Below, in pieces: positions 1 to 8,001 of a DNA stretch of 16,239 bases. The stretch comes from Methanomassiliicoccaceae archaeon UBA328 (GTDB lineage: Archaea > Thermoplasmatota > Thermoplasmata > Methanomassiliicoccales > Methanomethylophilaceae). A program made the position numbers and the translations under genes. Within the stretch, counting starts at the first letter, position 1. Every line of letters starts with the position of its first letter. The stretch lies in the NCBI GenBank assembly GCA_002506905.1, contig DAYM01000005.1, forward strand, positions 28,567-44,805, written 5' to 3'. The notes beneath the pieces are model-generated. The model had not been told where the DNA came from and searched no databases. It saw nothing but the letters and a program-made list of their open reading frames with translations.

Positions 1-1325
1 CGGTGGGCCATCATGGACATCCTGTGCAGCGAAGGCTGCCTGTTGAACAGGACGACATCTCCGTTGACCAGCTGTCTCTCGACGGTGTAATCGATCTCGA
101 TGTTCTCCGAGACCTCCTGGGCGTTCCTCTCTGTGACCCTGATCCTCCTTCCGTCGGACCTGATCACGTAGTTGACTCCGGGAAGATAAGGTCCGTCGTC
201 TCCGGGTTCGGGTCCGCGGGCGATCATTTCCCTGAGTTTATCGATATTGTGCTGGTTGACGTGCACGGGCACCGTAAGTTCCCTGGCTGCCTTGACAGGC
301 ACTCCCACGTCGTTGATGGACAGGAGCGGGTCGGGCGAGATGACCGTACGGGCCGAGAAGTTGACACGCTTTCCGGACAGGTTGGATCTGAAACGTCCTT
401 CCTTTCCTTTCAGCCTCTGTGCCAGCGTCTTGAGCGGACGTCCGGATCTGTGCCTTGCGGGCGGAATACCGGATGTCTGGTTATCGAAATATGTGGTAAC
501 GTGGTACTGAAGCAGTTCCCACAGATCCTCTACGATCAGCTGGGGCGCTCCTGCGTCACGGTTCTCTCTGAGCCTCTGGTTGATCCTGAGGACATCCACG
601 AGCTTGTGTGTCAGATCATCTTCCGATCTGTCTCCGGAATCCAGTGTGATGGACGGCCTTACCGTGACCGGGGGCACTGCAAGTGCAGTGAGCACCATCC
701 ACTCGGGCCTGCAGGTCGCAGGGTCGATACCCAGTGTCCTGAGGTCGTCGTCGGTGATACGCTCGAGTCTCTCACGTACCTCTTTCGGGGTGAGCTTGTG
801 GTTGTCGTCGACCTCCCTGAATGTCGTGGGCTTGTCGAGCTTGATCTTGATCTGCTCGGCACCGCAGTAGGGACAGACACCTTTTGTGGATGCGTCCTTC
901 GCGGTGATCTTGGAGAAGTTCTTCACGTCGATCGTGTCTCCTCCGAGGTCGACCATCTCATCCATGTCCTTGACACGCTCGTTGATCTGCTCGGGAGAGA
1001 GCATGAGCCTTCCGCATGAGCGGCAGGTACTCTCGAGGAGCATCTTGATGTCCTTGATGAATCCGACGTGGATCACAGGCATCGCGAGGTCTATGTGTCC
1101 GAAGTGTCCGGGACATTCGTCTACTTTGCATCCGCATGTCTTACAGCGGAGTCCGGGCTCGATGACTCCCATGTGAGGGTCCATGAGTCCCATGTCGATG
1201 GGGTAACCCTCATCGTCGTATGTGTCCGCGGTGATGATCTTCGTAGCGGACATCTTCCTGATCTCTTCGGGAGAGACGCAGGAAAATTTGATCGATCCGA
1301 TCCTTTTCGTGATTCCGCGCATCAT
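1..1325 (-). CDS. rpoA1: DNA-directed RNA polymerase subunit A' (N-terminal part, truncated by window edge)
   Basis: This is the N-terminal 441 residues of the archaeal RNA polymerase largest-subunit half A', which forms the clamp and carries the active-site aspartates. The protein reads MMRGITKRIGSIKFS from the ATG at 1325. It shows the clamp zinc motif CKTCG...CPGHFGHIDL near residues 60-80, a second cysteine set CRSC and CPYC near residues 100-145, and the conserved NLSGKRVNFSARTVISPDP stretch. It ends at NRQPSLHRMSMMAH, so the NADFDGD metal-binding loop lies just outside the window. The start overlaps the rpoB stop as ATGA (1322-1325), which implies translational coupling. A second ATG follows immediately at 1322. 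Family identity is certain; only the truncation limits the description. Confidence 0.97.
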   Translation of the reverse strand, partial: MMRGITKRIGSIKFSCVSPEEIRKMSATKIITADTYDDEGYPIDMGLMDPHMGVIEPGLRCKTCGCKVDECPGHFGHIDLAMPVIHVGFIKDIKMLLESTCRSCGRLMLSPEQINERVKDMDEMVDLGGDTIDVKNFSKITAKDASTKGVCPYCGAEQIKIKLDKPTTFREVDDNHKLTPKEVRERLERITDDDLRTLGIDPATCRPEWMVLTALAVPPVTVRPSITLDSGDRSEDDLTHKLVDVLRINQRLRENRDAGAPQLIVEDLWELLQYHVTTYFDNQTSGIPPARHRSGRPLKTLAQRLKGKEGRFRSNLSGKRVNFSARTVISPDPLLSINDVGVPVKAARELTVPVHVNQHNIDKLREMIARGPEPGDDGPYLPGVNYVIRSDGRRIRVTERNAQEVSENIEIDYTVERQLVNGDVVLFNRQPSLHRMSMMAH

Positions 1326-4300
1326 GTGAGGTCCTCCAGTTGAAGTCTCATAGCAACACCCAGGGACAAGAGTTCGTCCATGAGCAGTTTGAATGCATAT
1401 GATGTCTGTACCAGATAGATACTGGAATTATTCTTACATACGGGGCAGTACAGCGAACCGTGCCTGTCCATGATGGCTATATGACCGCAGTTGGGGTTAC
1501 CGCAGATGTACTGCTGTGTACCGTCGGACTCGTCGAGCAGACGGTCCTTGATGACCATTGCGGCTCCGTGACCGATAAGACAGTCACGCTCCATCTCTCC
1601 GAACCTGAGACCTCCCTGTCTGGAACGTCCCTCGGTAGGCTGCCTGGTAAGGATCTGCACAGGTCCTCTGGACCTGACGTGCATCTTTCCGCTGACCATG
1701 TGGTGCAGTTTCTCGTAGAAGATGACTCCTGTGTAAACTTCCGTCTGGATCATGCGTCCGGTCCTTCCGTCGTACATGACCTCTTTTCCGGAGCGGCTGA
1801 ATCCGTTCCTGACGAGACCGTCACGAATGGAATCCTCTCTCTCACCGGAGAATGCGGTACCGTCGATGATACGTCCCTCCATGGAACCTACCTTACCGGC
1901 GATCATTTCGAGCACGTGTCCGATGGTCATACGCGAAGGAATACCGTGGGGGTTGACGACCAGATCGGGTGTCACTCCCTCTGCGGTGAAAGGCATGTCG
2001 CACTGGTCGACGAGCCTTCCGATAACTCCTTTCTGACCGAACCTGGAACAGAACTTGTCACCGAGCTCGGGGATCCTTTCGTCCCTGACCTTCACACGGA
2101 CAAGCCTTGAACCGTTCTCGGATTCCGTGACCATGACCGAATCGACATATCCTTTCTCTCCGGGCCTTACGATGACGGATGCCTCCCTCCTCTTCTGAGG
2201 CGTAAGGAAATCTGTCTCTTCCTCAAGGAACCTGGGCGGCGATGTCTTTCCGATAAGGACGTCGCTTCCGACCACTGCGGACTCGGGCGATATGAGACCG
2301 TCCTCTCCGAGCGATGTGTATGCGAGATCCGCACGTGCACCTATGATGTCGGGCGAGGGAATCTCGAAGTGGTCCTCCTGTCCTCCGGGGTAACGGCGTT
2401 CCTCTGCACGGTAGGATCTCATGAAGGTAGACCTTCCGAGTCCTCTCTGGACAGAGCTCTTGTTCATGACAAGGGCATCTTCGATGTTGTAACCGTGGTA
2501 TGAAAGGACCGCGATACAGAAGTTCTGTCCTGCGGGCCTGTGGTTGTATCCCATGAACTCCATGGTCTGCGTCTGTACCATGGGCACCTGCGGGTAATGC
2601 ATGATGTGTCCTCTGGTATCGGGTCTGATACGGTAGTTGGCCGCGTGTATTCCCAGAGCCTGCTTTGCCATACCTGCACCCATTGTCACACGGGGTGCGG
2701 AGTTGTGTTCCGGATACGGAACGACTCCTGCTGCGACTCCGAGGATGACCATCGGGTCGATCTCCATATGTGTGTGCTTCTTTGTGATCATAGAAAGCAC
2801 TGCGAACTCCTCTCCGCACCATTTGCATTTCAGAATGGCATCTCCCTCTTTTCCGGGGTTCATCCAGTCTGCATCCATGGGCGACAGGGCGTGGTGGCAG
2901 TGCTCGCATCTCTTGGGTACATCGTACGGAGAGACGAGGACGAGCGCGTCCTCTTCTTCCTCTGCATCGATCCATTCGACAACTCCCTCGCTGAAGAGGT
3001 CGTTCCATGTGACGGTACCTGCGCGGATGCCTTCGATGTGCTTCCTGCTGAGTACTGTCCTTCCATCGTTGACGATCAGGAGCGGGCGTCTGAGACGTCC
3101 CTCATCGCAGTTGATGATGATCTCTCCCATCTCTTCGTCGAAACGGACGTTGATGCAGTCGCTGATGCGGCCGACCCTTCTGTTATTCCTGACCATGGCA
3201 ACAAAGTCCGCGGGCTCGGAAGTGGTACCGACGAGATCTCCGTTCACATAGACACGGGTTCCCTGCTCGTTCACATCAGAGAGTCCGTAATCTTTGAGGA
3301 ACATCCTGACGGTTTTCTCGGGGTATCCTTTGGAGACATCGATGATCAGCGCTGCGTTCTTCACCAGACCGCAGTTCTGTCCTTCAGGTGTTTCCGAGGG
3401 GCAGAGTCTTCCCCACTGTGTGGGGTGCAGGTCACGGGCCTCGAAGTGAGGCTGGCTTCTTGTAAGCGAAGACGTGATCCTCCTGAGGTGCGACATCGAG
3501 GACATGTTGGATGTCCTGTCGAGAAGCTGCGAAACACCTGCGCGTCCGCCGACCCAGTTTCCGGTGGCGAGTGCGTGGAGCAGCTTGTGTGTCAGGAGAT
3601 CGGGCCTGATCGAAGATGCGATGTTGATATCGGACTTCTTTCTTCCCCAGTTCCTCTCGAGCTGGTATTTCAGGTCCTTCATGAGGCTGCTGAAGCTTGT
3701 CCTGAAGAGATCCTCCATGAGGTCTCCGGAGAGTTTCAGTCTCTTGTTCGCGTAATGATCTTTATCATCTTCTTTCCTTTCTTTAAGGGAAAGTTCGAGA
3801 ACGGAACGTGCGATACGTCCGAGGAAGATCGCTTTCTTCATACGGTCTTCCGCCGTGTCACCGAGGTGGGGCAGCAGGGACCTGTCGAGGATGGACTCGA
3901 CCTTCTTCGTCCTGTACTCTTTTGCCTGACCGGCTGCGAAGTTCCTCTCGAGGAAGAGGATAGCATCCTCGGTCGTGTGGTATCCGTTCGGAGGGAAGTT
4001 CTTCTTGTCGAGGGATCCTTCGATGTTGGCGTAGACGATGTTCGCCATTGCCTCGTCGGAGACGATGGTGTCGTAGATCTCTTTATCGGATTCCATACCG
4101 AGTGCCTTCATCAGTGCGACGAGGGGTATGGATCCGGAAGCGACAGGCACGGAGACCATGACGGTTCCGTCCTTCTTCTTCTCAACGAGTGTGAGTGCAC
4201 GGTATCCGTCCTTCTGGGAGAACACCTTTGCGATCTCCACTGCGGCACCGTATCTCTCGTTGTATTCGACCATGATCCTGTTAGGTGCGAGGTCTTCCAG

Positions 4301-4921
4301 TGTGATAAGTACCCTCTCGGTTCCTCCGATGATGAAGTAGCCTCCGGGCTCCCTGGGGTCCTCTTTCTGCTTGACCAGCTCCTCGGAGTATTCCTCGTCG
4401 GAGAGTGCACGCTCAAAGTGAGATTCGAGTACCTCACGGTTAAGGTTGCAGCCTCTGGACTTGACCATCATGGGAAGGTCGCCGACGTGCACCCAGCCGC
4501 CGTTCTCGAGATTCTCGTTCTCTATTCCGTCCTCGATGACCTCGAAGCGGACATAGACGGGGGACATGTAGTTCAGATTCCTGAGCCTTGCCTCCATGGG
4601 AGTGAGCTCGTGACTGTAACCGTTGGCCTCCATTACGGTGGGGGGTTCGATCTTGATCGTGGGTTTGGCTGCGGGATCGATGTTTCCGTCATCGTCCCTC
4701 CTTCTGCCTATACGGATCTCGATGTTCCTTCCGCCTGTGCGTTCCGGGTCCAGTTTGATGACACCGCGGTCGGCGTCGTCTGTGGGGACCCTGATATCGT
4801 CCACTATCCTCTGCATCCTGCTGTTAGGATTGTCGGCAGAGGCGAGGAAATCGTTGAAGGACGATATGTGATGGTTCACGATGTTCCTGTCGTTGAAGTA
4901 AAGTTTTACTAAATCCCTCAA
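1322..4921 (-). CDS. rpoB: DNA-directed RNA polymerase subunit B (unsplit B''+B')
   Basis: Second-largest RNA polymerase subunit, 1199 residues, containing in one chain what many euryarchaeal methanogens encode as B'' and B'. The N-terminus (LVKLYFNDRNIVNHHISSFN) is typical. A zinc-type set C672/C675 and C699/C702 (CEHC, CKWC) lies mid-protein. The catalytic-side motif GDKFCSRFGQKGVIGRL is near residues 953-970, and GEMERDCLIGHGAA plus a C-terminal zinc ribbon (CGNPNCGH...CPVC, about 1139-1161) close the chain. The start is TTG at 4921, preceded by GGGTGA at 4926-4931, which overlaps the rpoH stop and leaves a 4-nt spacer; no better ATG exists in frame. The stop TGA overlaps the rpoA1 start. 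The unsplit form fits Thermoplasmatota. Confidence 0.98.
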   Translation of the reverse strand: MRDLVKLYFNDRNIVNHHISSFNDFLASADNPNSRMQRIVDDIRVPTDDADRGVIKLDPERTGGRNIEIRIGRRRDDDGNIDPAAKPTIKIEPPTVMEANGYSHELTPMEARLRNLNYMSPVYVRFEVIEDGIENENLENGGWVHVGDLPMMVKSRGCNLNREVLESHFERALSDEEYSEELVKQKEDPREPGGYFIIGGTERVLITLEDLAPNRIMVEYNERYGAAVEIAKVFSQKDGYRALTLVEKKKDGTVMVSVPVASGSIPLVALMKALGMESDKEIYDTIVSDEAMANIVYANIEGSLDKKNFPPNGYHTTEDAILFLERNFAAGQAKEYRTKKVESILDRSLLPHLGDTAEDRMKKAIFLGRIARSVLELSLKERKEDDKDHYANKRLKLSGDLMEDLFRTSFSSLMKDLKYQLERNWGRKKSDINIASSIRPDLLTHKLLHALATGNWVGGRAGVSQLLDRTSNMSSMSHLRRITSSLTRSQPHFEARDLHPTQWGRLCPSETPEGQNCGLVKNAALIIDVSKGYPEKTVRMFLKDYGLSDVNEQGTRVYVNGDLVGTTSEPADFVAMVRNNRRVGRISDCINVRFDEEMGEIIINCDEGRLRRPLLIVNDGRTVLSRKHIEGIRAGTVTWNDLFSEGVVEWIDAEEEEDALVLVSPYDVPKRCEHCHHALSPMDADWMNPGKEGDAILKCKWCGEEFAVLSMITKKHTHMEIDPMVILGVAAGVVPYPEHNSAPRVTMGAGMAKQALGIHAANYRIRPDTRGHIMHYPQVPMVQTQTMEFMGYNHRPAGQNFCIAVLSYHGYNIEDALVMNKSSVQRGLGRSTFMRSYRAEERRYPGGQEDHFEIPSPDIIGARADLAYTSLGEDGLISPESAVVGSDVLIGKTSPPRFLEEETDFLTPQKRREASVIVRPGEKGYVDSVMVTESENGSRLVRVKVRDERIPELGDKFCSRFGQKGVIGRLVDQCDMPFTAEGVTPDLVVNPHGIPSRMTIGHVLEMIAGKVGSMEGRIIDGTAFSGEREDSIRDGLVRNGFSRSGKEVMYDGRTGRMIQTEVYTGVIFYEKLHHMVSGKMHVRSRGPVQILTRQPTEGRSRQGGLRFGEMERDCLIGHGAAMVIKDRLLDESDGTQQYICGNPNCGHIAIMDRHGSLYCPVCKNNSSIYLVQTSYAFKLLMDELLSLGVAMRLQLEDLT

Positions 4922-4925
4922 AAAA

Positions 4926-5192
4926 TCACCCTTTCGTTACGAGCCTATAGGCAACGAACTCCTGTGCTGTTTCGCTTTTTCTGACGATCTTGACAATGCG
5001 ACCCTCCGCGATAGGGCCGTATATGCTCTCCAGCACCTTTATGCCTGCATCCGAATTCCTGATCTTGGGAAGCTGGTCGCGCGTCATGCCCAATTGCTTG
5101 AGTACAGCGTCAGCCTCTTCCTCGGACAGGAGGTGATGCTCAGGCACCAATACGTGCTTGAGAACATTGAACGAGATATTGTCTGATACCAA
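4926..5192 (-). CDS. rpoH: DNA-directed RNA polymerase subunit H
   Basis: Small RNAP subunit H (Rpb5 C-terminal-domain homologue), 88 residues, a normal length for archaea. The sequence shows the family core: LVPEHHLLSEEEADAVL near residues 15-30, then LPKIRNSDAG, then the closing VKIVRKSETAQEFVAYRLV. The start is TTG at 5192, supported by AGGTGA at 5198-5203 five bases upstream; no ATG lies in frame at the right place. It is the first gene of the rpoH-rpoB-rpoA1 operon, the common archaeal order. Its TGA is part of the ribosome binding site of rpoB, four bases before the next start, so the two are probably translationally coupled. Confidence 0.96.
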   Translation of the reverse strand: MVSDNISFNVLKHVLVPEHHLLSEEEADAVLKQLGMTRDQLPKIRNSDAGIKVLESIYGPIAEGRIVKIVRKSETAQEFVAYRLVTKG

Positions 5193-5213
5193 TTAATTCA
5201 CCTGCCAGTTTGC

Positions 5214-5232
5214 CCCGCTCCCGGTCAGCGGG
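5214..5232 (-). other. GC hairpin in the RNAP operon leader
   Basis: CCCGCT and AGCGGG form a perfect 6-bp stem around a 7-nt loop, starting 22 bases upstream of the rpoH start codon. There is no U-run after it in the rpoH direction, so it is not an ordinary terminator. It would lie in the 5' leader if the TATA candidates at 5251-5267 are used. Confidence 0.4.
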
Positions 5233-5250
5233 AAATGCGTTTAAGAATTG

Positions 5251-5267
5251 TACTAAATGCTAATATG
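5251..5267 (-). promoter_or_regulatory. possible TATA element(s) of the rpoH-rpoB-rpoA1 operon
   Basis: On the minus strand this AT-rich patch reads CATATTAGCATTTAGTA, giving two weak TATA-like sites (CATATTA and TTTAGTA). Either would place the transcription start roughly at 5225-5240, upstream of the leader hairpin and ribosome binding site of rpoH. A third candidate, TTCTTAA at 5241-5247, cannot be excluded. Assignment is by spacing only. Confidence 0.35.
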
Positions 5268-5312
5268 TTCCTCATACTTGATCCGCCGTTCGATCGCTCA
5301 TGAAGAGACCAG

Positions 5313-5386
5313 CGGGCCTGAAGGGATTCGAACCCTTGACCACCTGATTAAAAGTCAGATGCTCTACCTAGCTGAGCTACAGGCCC
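5313..5386 (-). tRNA. tRNA-Lys(TTT)
   Basis: A complete 74-nt cloverleaf on the minus strand. The acceptor GGGCCTG pairs with CAGGCCC with discriminator G. The D stem is GCTC/GAGC. The anticodon stem TCTGA/TCAGG (one wobble pair) encloses the loop CTTTTAA with anticodon TTT. The T arm AAGGG-TTCGAAT-CCCTT is perfect. The 3' CCA is not encoded (CTG follows), so it must be added by the CCA enzyme. No intron. It sits alone between the RNAP operon and cdc48. Confidence 0.97.
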
Positions 5387-5428
5387 TTGGATATCTTAAA
5401 GCTTGTATTTCGAGAGGAAATCATTATT

Positions 5429-5440
5429 GTATTTAATATC
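5429..5440. promoter_or_regulatory. near-palindromic TATA-like element between tRNA-Lys and cdc48
   Basis: GTATTTAATATC reads as a TATA box on both strands. On the plus strand it would give a cdc48 leader of about 75 nt. On the minus strand it lies 43-54 bases before tRNA-Lys, farther than usual. A second plus-strand candidate, AATATGTA at 5491-5498, would give cdc48 a very short leader. The choice cannot be made from sequence alone. Confidence 0.3.
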
Positions 5441-5534
5441 TCCCCTGAAGGAACAGCCTAAGATCCCTGATTTTCCCAGAAACCATTGGCAATATGTATG
5501 CTTTGCTACCAAATTTCCAACCTTAGACTGAAAT

Positions 5535-7757
5535 ATGCCAATGTCCATCACCTTTCCGATGACGGAATACCTGGAACTCAAGGTCGCCATGGCGAGGTCC
5601 CAATCCGAAACAGGATACGGAAGGGCCAGACTCGACAGCCATTCGCGCAGCGTCCTGAAATTGGACCTAGGCGACGTCATCGAGATCGTCGGCAAGAAGA
5701 CGGCCGTCGCCAAAGTGTTCAAAAGCGACATCGAGGACGAAGGCATGAGCATAATCCGCATAGACGGACTGACCAGGACCAGCGCGGGTGTCAGTGTCGA
5801 CGAGAACGTAAAGATACGCAAGATCACGCCGGAGAGCGCCGAGAAGGTCACCATAGCGCCGAACATTCCGGAAGGAAAGGTCATCAGGTTCGAGGAAGGC
5901 ATCGAGAATGTCTTCAGGAACGGTCTGATGAACCGCCCCCTCATGGCCGGCATAGACATTCTGGTCCCTAACATCGCCCTCATGGGCAACCGTTCCACAT
6001 TCACGGTGGTATCCACCAAACCGAAGGGCGCCGTCACCGTAGGTCCGAAGACGGAGATATGCATCGTCAACGAACCGGTACCGCAAAAGACCCAGACATA
6101 CATAGGTCAGACCACTTACGACGATATCGGCGGTCTTGACGACGAACTGAGACGTATCAGGGAGATGATAGAACTCCCGCTGAAACATCCCGAGATCTTC
6201 GACCGTATGGGCATCAGCGCACCGAAGGGCGTCCTGCTGTACGGACCTCCGGGGACCGGAAAGACCCTCATAGCCGAAGCAGTGGCCAACGAATCCGGAG
6301 CATCATTCTACAGCATCTGCGGGCCCGAGATAATGGGCAGGTATTACGGACAGAGCGAAGAACGTCTCAGAGAGATCTTCGATACAGCCCAGGAGAACAC
6401 TCCCAGCATCATATTCCTTGATGAGATAGACTCTATCGCACCCAGCCGCGACGAGGTGTCCGGAGAGGTGGAAAGACGTGTTGTGGCACAGCTGCTGACA
6501 CTTATGGACGGAATGGGCGGACGCGGCAATGTCATCGTCATCGGCGCCACCAACCGCGAGGATGCGATAGACCCTGCCCTGAGAAGGCCGGGAAGGTTCG
6601 ACCGCGAGATAGAAATCGGGGTCCCGGGAAAGGGCGGACGCAGGTCCATATTGGAGGTCCACACAAGGGACATGCCTCTGGCAGACGATGTGGACCTGGA
6701 CAAACTGGCCGGTACGACGCAGGGATTCGTCGGTGCCGATCTGGCAGCGCTCTGCAGGGAATCCGCGATGAAATGCCTCAGCAGATACATTCCCCACATG
6801 GACCTGGACAAACCGATACCTCATGAGATACTCGCGGAGATGAAGGTCACGATGCAGGACTGCACCGATGCGCTCAACGAGATAGAGCCCTCCGGAATGA
6901 GAGAGGTGCTCGTCGAGATACCGAAGATCACATGGAACGATATCGGAGGTCTGGAACATATCAGAAAAGAGATCGACGAAGCGTTCATTCCCACCGAGGA
7001 CAAGAAGTCCTTCGAGAGACTCGGGATCGAACCGGGAAAAGCGATACTCCTGTACGGTCCGCCCGGTACCGGAAAGACGATGATCGCAAAGGCGGTCGCC
7101 AACGAATCGGGCGCCAATTTCATATCGATAAGCGGTCCGGAGATCGCCAGCAAATGGCTCGGGGAGAGCGAGATGGCCATCAGGAAGATCTTCAAGAAGG
7201 CCAAACAGATGGCTCCCTGCATAATATTCTTCGATGAGATAGATTCCATAGCACCCAGGCGCGGGACCGGTGACTCCCAGGCATGGGAAAGGGTCGTCGC
7301 GCAGCTCCTTACCGCAATGGACGGCATCGAGAGCCTGAACCGCGTCCTTATCATGGCCGCGACCAACAGACCCGACATGCTGGACCCCGCATTGCTGAGA
7401 CCTGGAAGGATGGACAGGATGATCCTGGTCGGCAAACCAGATCAAAGTGCCAGATTGGGAATTCTAAAGGTGCATACATCCAAGATGCCCCTGGCAGAGG
7501 ATGTGGACCTGAACAGGATCGCAGACCTCACCGACGGCTACGTCGGAGCGGACCTTGCATCACTTTGCAGGGAGGCGGGAATGCTGGCATTCCGCAGCAA
7601 CAATGATACTGAGACCGTCGGCATGACCTTCTTCGAACAGGCCCTCGAGAACATCAGGCCGTCGGTAGACGAAGCGACCTTCAGCAGCTACGAGAAGATG
7701 GGCACCGAGATCAGGAAACGCAAGACCGGATGGAACGACATCCCGTTCTACGGGTGA
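5535..7757 (+). CDS. cdc48: Cdc48/VAT-type AAA+ ATPase with tandem ATPase modules
   Basis: Hexameric ATP-driven protein unfoldase of the archaeal Cdc48/VCP/VAT family, 740 residues. The N domain (about 1-195) begins with the double-psi barrel signature LELKVA...LGDVIEIVGK. D1 has Walker A GPPGTGKT at 237-244, Walker B with D296/E297, and an Arg-finger region RRPGRFDRE. D2 has Walker A at 508-515, Walker B with D567/E568, and LRPGRMDR. Both modules keep all catalytic residues. The last three residues, Phe-Tyr-Gly, fit the HbYX rule for docking on the 20S proteasome. Starts at 5535, 5541 and 5559 are all in frame; none has a clear Shine-Dalgarno, and 5559 (MTEYLELKVA) best matches the usual family N-terminus. 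A small PRC-barrel gene follows after four bases. Confidence 0.96.
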   Translation: MPMSITFPMTEYLELKVAMARSQSETGYGRARLDSHSRSVLKLDLGDVIEIVGKKTAVAKVFKSDIEDEGMSIIRIDGLTRTSAGVSVDENVKIRKITPESAEKVTIAPNIPEGKVIRFEEGIENVFRNGLMNRPLMAGIDILVPNIALMGNRSTFTVVSTKPKGAVTVGPKTEICIVNEPVPQKTQTYIGQTTYDDIGGLDDELRRIREMIELPLKHPEIFDRMGISAPKGVLLYGPPGTGKTLIAEAVANESGASFYSICGPEIMGRYYGQSEERLREIFDTAQENTPSIIFLDEIDSIAPSRDEVSGEVERRVVAQLLTLMDGMGGRGNVIVIGATNREDAIDPALRRPGRFDREIEIGVPGKGGRRSILEVHTRDMPLADDVDLDKLAGTTQGFVGADLAALCRESAMKCLSRYIPHMDLDKPIPHEILAEMKVTMQDCTDALNEIEPSGMREVLVEIPKITWNDIGGLEHIRKEIDEAFIPTEDKKSFERLGIEPGKAILLYGPPGTGKTMIAKAVANESGANFISISGPEIASKWLGESEMAIRKIFKKAKQMAPCIIFFDEIDSIAPRRGTGDSQAWERVVAQLLTAMDGIESLNRVLIMAATNRPDMLDPALLRPGRMDRMILVGKPDQSARLGILKVHTSKMPLAEDVDLNRIADLTDGYVGADLASLCREAGMLAFRSNNDTETVGMTFFEQALENIRPSVDEATFSSYEKMGTEIRKRKTGWNDIPFYG

Positions 7758-7761
7758 TGAA

Positions 7762-8001
7762 ATGGCAGACAGGATGTTCACAAGGGAACTTTTGGGAAAG
7801 GACGTGGAGACCGTCACCGGACGCAGGGTCGGTGTGCTGGAGGACCTGGTCATCGATTGCGACAGCGGCTCGTTGAAATACCTCATAGTATCGACGGACA
7901 ACACGATCATAAGCACGACTCAGAAAGTGGACGAGTTCGGAAGACTGGTCGTCGCGACCGATTGTATCCGCGTCGACGGCGACCGCATAGTCATCAATTG
8001 A
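7762..8001 (+). CDS. small PRC-barrel domain protein
   Basis: A 79-residue protein made of a single PRC-barrel domain, a small beta-barrel found in photosynthetic reaction-centre subunit H, RimM and many short archaeal proteins. The pattern LLGKDVETVTGRRVGVLEDL (residues 10-29), then GSLKYLIV and the closing strand DRIVIN, is characteristic. The start is well supported: GGGTGAT at 7752-7758 precedes the ATG and overlaps the cdc48 stop, so it is probably co-translated with cdc48. Its last 8 bases overlap the 3' end of the convergent elp3. The molecular role of these stand-alone archaeal barrels is not established. Acting as a partner of Cdc48 is only a guess from position. Confidence 0.85.
   Translation: MADRMFTRELLGKDVETVTGRRVGVLEDLVIDCDSGSLKYLIVSTDNTIISTTQKVDEFGRLVVATDCIRVDGDRIVIN

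Noticed and set aside
3..1019. A 338-codon plus-strand frame at the left edge
   Set aside because: The minus strand encodes RpoA' with all family motifs; the plus frame has none.
2540..4912. A 790-codon open frame on the plus strand antisense to rpoB, and a 261-codon frame at 2223-3008 on the minus strand
   Set aside because: Both are shadows of the highly conserved rpoB frame in a gene with strong third-position GC bias. Their proteins show no known motif, and rpoB itself is unambiguous.
6303..7445. A 380-codon antisense frame across the cdc48 ATPase modules
   Set aside because: It mirrors the duplicated D1/D2 coding pattern and has no domain or start signal; cdc48 on the plus strand explains the region.
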